Positions 6,465 through 9,484 of a stretch of DNA of 9,484 bases are shown in pieces (within the stretch, counting starts at the first letter, position 1; every line of letters starts with the position of its first letter). The translations under genes were made by a program, and so were the position numbers. The DNA comes from Caldilineaceae bacterium. Lineage in GTDB: Bacteria > Chloroflexota > Anaerolineae > Caldilineales > Caldilineaceae. Location of the stretch: the NCBI GenBank assembly GCA_026645635.1, contig JAPKMV010000087.1, positions 1 through 9,484 of the forward strand, in the 5' to 3' direction. The notes below the pieces were generated by a model that worked only from the letters and a program-made list of their open reading frames with translations, was not told where the DNA came from and did no database searches.

Positions 6465-6657
6465 TCATGCGCACCCACCCTCGACAATCCGCACCTCCTC
6501 CTCGCTCAGCCCGTACAGTTCATAGACCAGCCGGTCAATCTGCCGGTCCGTCGCCGCGACGCTGATGCAAGGCCAGCATCTGCTCGACCAGCGCCACCAT
6601 GCGCGCGTGGCGCGCCGCGTCGGCGAAGTCGGCGAAGTCGATGGTGCGGATGGGCAC
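6465..6657 (-). pseudogene. R-M methyltransferase C-terminal relic 3 (frameshifted)
   Basis: The longest of the three copies. On the minus strand it begins VPIRTIDFADFADAARHARM, then VALVEQMLALHQRR, after which the frame is lost. The next frame gives ATDRQIDRLVYELYGLSEEE, then VRIVEGGCA and a stop at 6465-6467. Against relic 2 it lacks five bases (GAACG on the plus strand after GTCGCCGCG), which explains the frameshift. PIRTIDF-x-D-x-A-x-x-ARHxRMVALVEQML is typical of the last part of type IIG R-M enzymes. The N-terminal fragment at 6889-7209, same strand and 230 bases away, may come from the same original gene. Confidence 0.78.
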
Positions 6658-6834
6658 TCAGAGAAAGGGATTCAGTATGGTGAGCCGTTGATTGATGACG
6701 AGCTTATGCTGCATATCTTCGCTATACAGCACCTTACAACCGCCAGACAGTGCCGAAGAAACAATGAGGCTATCCCAAAACGAGTAGTACCAGAGGTTCG
6801 TGTCGATGAAACAAAGGGGCGCCTCATCGGGCAT
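6658..6834 (-). pseudogene. VapC-type PIN toxin, middle deleted
   Basis: A 58-codon frame joins the two ends of a VapC-like toxin: MPDEAPLCFIDTNLWYY (first catalytic Asp in IDTN) runs straight into SFWDSLIVSSALSGGC and then LYSEDMQHKLVINQRLTILNPF. Relatives have about 135-140 residues. Here about 80 residues between the first strand and the late FWDSLIVAAAL helix are missing, including the second acidic residue and most of the fold. The frame is kept across the junction, so a short protein could be made but should be inactive. Its stop directly abuts the R-M relic 3 frame. Confidence 0.82.
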
Positions 6835-6871
6835 AGATTTCCTCGCGCGTGAGTGGACGTGGATCGGCAAG
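6824..6871 (-). pseudogene. C-terminal tail of the VapC relic's antitoxin
   Basis: In a second frame just upstream of the VapC relic ATG, LADPRPLTREEIYAR is followed by TGA. PLTREEIYAR is the kind of tail seen at the end of small antitoxins paired with VapC toxins. Its stop overlaps the toxin start region by 11 bases, as in an intact antitoxin-toxin operon. A TAG directly precedes the tail, so the rest of the antitoxin is lost. Confidence 0.5.
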
Positions 6872-6888
6872 CTAGAGCGGATGATCCA

Positions 6889-7209
6889 TCAGTTGCTCGA
6901 GTCGTAGACGGCGAACTCCTCGAAGTCGCAGAGGATGCTCAGCGGCAGCTTGGCGCTCCATGCGTAGCGGCGCAGCTGATAGGCGGGGTGGATGTCCTCC
7001 TTGATGTTGACGGCGGGCTTCTTGGCTTCGAGGAAGAACTTGCGCACGCCGCCGATGCGGAAGGCGTAGTCGGGCGCCTTGGTCACCCCCGCCACCTTCA
7101 CGGCGTCCTCGTGGATCACCTCCTTGTAGGACGCGGCGTAGCCCTGGGTGTTGTCCATGTCCCAGCCCAGCGCCTGGAACATGGGATTGAGGAACTCGAT
7201 GCGCAGTAG
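6889..7209 (-). pseudogene. N-terminal fragment of a type IIG R-M enzyme
   Basis: About 106 codons: LLRIEFLNPMFQALGWDMDN, NTQGYAASYKEVIHEDAVKV, KAPDYAFRIGGVRKFFLEAK, then IHPAYQLRRYAWSAKLPLSI and a CDFEEFAVYD end. This is the HsdR_N-like nuclease region at the start of type IIG R-M polypeptides; the PDYAFRI-(x)n-FFLEAKKP block carries the D...ExK nuclease motif. A TGA sits right before LLR, where relatives read a YNETQLRxEF stretch, so the true N-terminus has been broken. An internal ATG at 7182 exists but would omit conserved residues. The methyltransferase and specificity domains that should follow are absent; the frame stops four codons after VYD. Confidence 0.82.
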
Positions 7210-7357
7210 TCATTCTGCCTTCGGCGTGAAGTAGACCCCACTGCGCCCGGCGCTTGCATCCTGATCCAATTGCGTATACCATCTGCATATCGCCGATGGC
7301 GCACCGCGCACGATCGGCGCTTCCATCCCTGTAACCAACAGCGAAAGCAGCTTCGCC

Positions 7358-8890
7358 ATGTTTCTCGATACGCTTCAGCAGTTCTGCTTGCGACAATCTA
7401 ATAAAATTGCAATTGAATTTGTCGATGAGCACTTCGCCCGCGCCAAGCGTGTGCGCTACGGCGAATTGGAGCAGATCGTGCTGCGCACCATGGCCATGCT
7501 GCGGGTGCGCGGTGTCGGGCCGGGCGACCGCGTCGCCATCCAACTGCCCAAGTGCCTGCCGTTTGTCTATCTGCACCTGGCGGTGATGCGTCTCGGCGCC
7601 ATCAGCCTGCCGCTCAACACCGGCTACCCGGCGCGCGAACTCGCCTACTTCCTGGGCGACGCGGGCGCCCGGCTCTATTTCGGCGACGCGGCTGCACAGG
7701 ACGCTGTCTCGCCGGCGCTGGCCGGCCTGCCCGCGCTGACGGAGGCCATCTTTCTGGACTGCACCAGCAACGCCGACTTCGACAAACTGGTCGACCCGCT
7801 GCTGCCGGAGGACGCCGCCGGCATCCGCACGCCGGCAGACCCGGACGCCACCTGCTTGATGATCTACACCAGCGGCACCACCGGCCAGCCGAAAGGCGCG
7901 GAGCTGACCCACGGCAACCTGACCGCCAACCTGGCGAGTTTGCACGAAGCCTGGGGCTGGCAGAACGACGATGTCCTCTTGCACGTCCTGCCGATCTTCC
8001 ATGTCCACGGGCTGGTGGTGGCGCTCCACGGCGCGCTCAACGCCGGCGCGACGACGGTGATGCACAGACGCTTCGACCCGGCGCAGGCGCTGGCGACGCT
8101 GGTGCAGCGCCCGTGCAGCGTCTTCATGGGCGTGCCCACCATCCACCGCCGCCTGGTCGATGCGGCCGCGGCCAACCCGGTGAGCCTGCGCCATTTGCGC
8201 CTCATCACGTCCGGCTCCGACCGTTTGCCGGACGATCTCTTCGCCGCCTTCGAAGCCACCTTCGGCTATCGGCTCCTCGAACGCTACGGCATGTCGGAGA
8301 CGAGTATGTTGATCTCCAACCCGCTTCACGGCGAGCGGCGCGTCGGCGCTGTGGGGCTGCCGCTGCCCGGCGTCGAGGTGCGCATCGTCGATCCGGAAAC
8401 CGGCGCGCTGCTGCCCGCTGATACGGTCGGCGAGGTGCAGGTGCGCGGGGCCAATGTCTTCAAGGGCTATTGGCGTCAGCCGGAAAAGAGCGCCGCAGCC
8501 TTCACCGCCGATGGCTGGTTCCGCACCGGCGACCTGGGCATGTGCGCGCCGGACGGCTACTACACGCTCAAGGGGCGGTCGAAGGACCTGATCATCAGCG
8601 GCGGCTTCAACGTCTATCCGCCGGAGGTGGAACTGGTGCTCGCTGATCACCCTGCGGTGGCCGCCAGCGCAGTGATCGGTTGCCCTGACGCTGAGTGGGG
8701 CGAGCGGATCGTGGCGGTGGTCGTGGCCGCGCCGGGCATGACGGTGAGTGAACAAGAAATCATCGACTATTGCCGGGCGCACCTCGTCCACTACAAGGCG
8801 CCGCGCACCGTCGTCTTCGTCGCCGATCTGCCGCGCAACGCCATGGGCAAGGTGCAAAAGGCGGAGTTACGCCAACAATTCTGTGCATGA
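7358..8890 (+). CDS. Class I adenylate-forming acyl-CoA synthetase, malonyl-CoA synthetase-like (MatB/ACSF3)
   Basis: A 510-residue cytoplasmic enzyme expected to activate a carboxylic acid with ATP to an acyl-AMP and transfer it to CoA. All core motifs are visible: P-loop-like [11 protein letters not shown] near 170-180, ERYGMSET near 307-314, GWFRTGDLG near 387-395, the hinge region [20 protein letters not shown] near 407-426, and the A10 segment [10 protein letters not shown] with catalytic Lys498. The stretches [16 protein letters not shown] and [17 protein letters not shown], then [12 protein letters not shown], resemble malonyl-CoA synthetases more than long-chain or acetyl-CoA ligases, so (methyl)malonate is the likely substrate. 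The length suits that group. The MFLDT start fits the N-terminus, but no clear Shine-Dalgarno sequence is seen. No malonate transport or decarboxylase genes are in view. A related medium- or short-chain acyl ligase is the alternative. Confidence 0.88.
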   Translation: MFLDTLQQFCLRQSNKIAIEFVDEHFARAKRVRYGELEQIVLRTMAMLRVRGVGPGDRVAIQLPKCLPFVYLHLAVMRLGAISLPLNTGYPARELAYFLGDAGARLYFGDAAAQDAVSPALAGLPALTEAIFLDCTSNADFDKLVDPLLPEDAAGIRTPADPDATCLMIYTSGTTGQPKGAELTHGNLTANLASLHEAWGWQNDDVLLHVLPIFHVHGLVVALHGALNAGATTVMHRRFDPAQALATLVQRPCSVFMGVPTIHRRLVDAAAANPVSLRHLRLITSGSDRLPDDLFAAFEATFGYRLLERYGMSETSMLISNPLHGERRVGAVGLPLPGVEVRIVDPETGALLPADTVGEVQVRGANVFKGYWRQPEKSAAAFTADGWFRTGDLGMCAPDGYYTLKGRSKDLIISGGFNVYPPEVELVLADHPAVAASAVIGCPDAEWGERIVAVVVAAPGMTVSEQEIIDYCRAHLVHYKAPRTVVFVADLPRNAMGKVQKAELRQQFCA

Positions 8891-8916
8891 TCGACTTTTC
8901 AGCGAACAGCGAGCAA

Positions 8917-8944
8917 TCACACGCAAAGGCGCAAACACGCCAAG
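8917..8944. repeat. Degenerate CGCAAA-type dispersed repeat
   Basis: The stretch TCACACGCAAAGGCGCAAAC followed by ACGCCAAG is built from CGCAAA units and lies 27 bases behind the acyl-CoA synthetase stop. It resembles, in opposite orientation, the element at 9131-9148. The 262-base spacer 8891-9152 contains no gene that I can support. Confidence 0.45.
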
Positions 8945-8995
8945 CTAAACTCAAACTCCGTAGAAACCAGGAGTTATCGCAACAACGCAAACACG

Positions 8996-9055
8996 ATCCG
9001 CAGATGACGCAGATTTGATGTCTGCCATCTGCGAAAATCTGCGCCATCTGCGGAT
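8996..9055. repeat. 21-bp inverted repeat with CGCAGAT units
   Basis: The left arm ATCCGCAGATGACGCAGATT (plus one T, 8996-9016) and the right arm at 9035-9055 are reverse complements with one mismatch in 21, around an 18-base loop that itself holds another CATCTGCG unit. It would form a long hairpin in RNA or cruciform DNA. It could act as a bidirectional terminator between the two plus-strand genes, although there is no U-run behind it. It more likely belongs to a dispersed family of CATCTGCG repeats. Confidence 0.75.
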
Positions 9056-9130
9056 GCTCGTCCGGCGCTCCCCAGTGCGGAGCAGCGCTCGCAAAACCCT
9101 TGTCTTCTATCATCCATGACTTTAGGTATG

Positions 9131-9148
9131 CCTTTGCGTCTCTGCGTG
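9131..9148. repeat. CTTTGCGTCTCTGCGTG dispersed repeat
   Basis: CCTTTGCGTCTCTGCGTG ends four bases before the MFS gene ATG. Its reverse complement shares the exact 12-mer ACGCAGAGACGC with the element at 4151-4167. It occupies the place where a Shine-Dalgarno sequence would be expected, so it has probably replaced the original leader of the transporter gene. Confidence 0.6.
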
Positions 9149-9152
9149 ACAA

Positions 9153-9484
9153 ATGGACACGACGAAAGAACACGATCCAACTGAGCCGCCACCCGAACGG
9201 CGTCACCTGGACTACATCCCGCAGCGGCGCATCGGCGTCTTCGACCACCTGCGCCCGCAGCGCTGGAACTGGTATCTCGTGCGCCGCCCGATGGACCGGG
9301 CGCTGGTGCGCCAGGCGCCCGAGCCGCTGACGATTGCACAGCGCCGCGGGCTGCGCTTCTTCTGGCTCGACGGCATCTTCGCCGCCACCAGCGAGGCCTT
9401 CTACCTGGCCTACATTCCGCTCTTTGCCCTGGCCTACGGCGCCAACAACGAGCAAGTGGGCTGGATCACCGCACTGGGCAACCT
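9153..9484 (+). CDS. MFS transporter, N-terminal part (runs off the window)
   Basis: 110 complete codons are visible and the frame is open at the end. Residues 1-65 are a charged, Pro/Arg-rich cytoplasmic lead. From about residue 66 the sequence ([20 protein letters not shown], then [20 protein letters not shown]) is a first transmembrane helix and loop typical of Chloroflexota-style major facilitator superfamily permeases. The ATG at 9153 is the first possible start: a TGA lies in frame two codons upstream, at 9147-9149. There is no clear Shine-Dalgarno sequence, because a dispersed repeat occupies 9131-9148. A later start, for example at the ATG in 9291-9293, is possible. The substrate cannot be inferred. 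It follows the acyl-CoA synthetase by 262 bases, so cotranscription is doubtful. Confidence 0.78.
   Translation, partial: MDTTKEHDPTEPPPERRHLDYIPQRRIGVFDHLRPQRWNWYLVRRPMDRALVRQAPEPLTIAQRRGLRFFWLDGIFAATSEAFYLAYIPLFALAYGANNEQVGWITALGN

Noticed and set aside
4151..6657. CRISPR array or insertion sequence as the cause of the recurring segments
   Set aside because: There is no regular repeat-spacer spacing, no transposase frame and no matching terminal inverted repeats. The long recurring segments are protein-coding relics.
7210..7272. In-frame SGVYFTPK upstream of the R-M N-terminal fragment, looking like the GVYYTP motif that opens the methyltransferase domain of such enzymes
   Set aside because: Only about seven residues match, the order would be wrong (methylase motif before the nuclease region), and a TGA follows. 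Too weak to call.
6872..8857. Long minus-strand frame of 661 codons
   Set aside because: It lies opposite the clear acyl-CoA synthetase gene and the R-M fragment. Its His/Arg/Gln-rich composition without motifs marks a shadow frame.
8996..9055. Intrinsic terminator behind the acyl-CoA synthetase gene
   Set aside because: The hairpin is strong, but no U-run follows either arm and the unit sequence fits a dispersed repeat, so it is listed as a repeat only.

Overview
The window looks like accessory and housekeeping-edge DNA from a GC-rich bacterium, most likely a member of Chloroflexota (Anaerolineae/Caldilineae type). That placement is inferred from three things: a SARP/BTAD-NB-ARC ATPase regulator, dense toxin-antitoxin (TA) modules mixed with type IIG restriction-modification (R-M) debris, and a large exported LamG/DUF11-like protein. 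No rRNA, tRNA or CRISPR array was seen.

Left part (1-2587). The minus strand carries a large exported protein: signal peptide, beta-solenoid-like repeats, a DUF11-like segment and a LamG lectin fold. It is open at the window edge, so its C-terminus is missing. Upstream of it on the same strand is a small gene of a short uncharacterised type. A divergent spacer follows, with an extended -10 and a perfect 11-bp tandem repeat. The plus-strand SARP-type regulator (2588-4111) has winged-helix, BTAD and NB-ARC parts but stops where the effector/TPR half should begin, so it is probably truncated.

Middle part (4112-7357). This is a defence graveyard of small TA modules interleaved with relics of R-M genes. 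In order: a degenerate intergenic repeat; R-M C-terminal relic 1 (minus); an intact antitoxin/PIN toxin pair (plus); R-M relic 2 (minus); an intact DUF433/DUF5615 pair (minus) with a good sigma70-type promoter; a BrnT toxin pseudogene next to an intact antitoxin (plus); R-M relic 3 (minus, frameshifted); a VapC-type PIN toxin that has lost its middle, with the tail of its antitoxin (minus); and an N-terminal R-M fragment (minus). The same R-M C-terminal segment thus occurs three times in about 2.3 kb, always at the edge of a TA module.

Right part (7358-9484). An intact plus-strand class I adenylate-forming enzyme resembles malonyl-CoA synthetase (MatB/ACSF3). It is followed by a 262-bp spacer full of degenerate repeats, including a 21-bp inverted repeat with one mismatch. 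The window ends in the first 110 codons of a major facilitator superfamily (MFS) transporter.

I do not see a convincing new multi-gene system. The most informative observations are the triplicated R-M tail beside TA modules, the two internally deleted toxins, and the SARP-like direct repeat in front of the truncated SARP gene.
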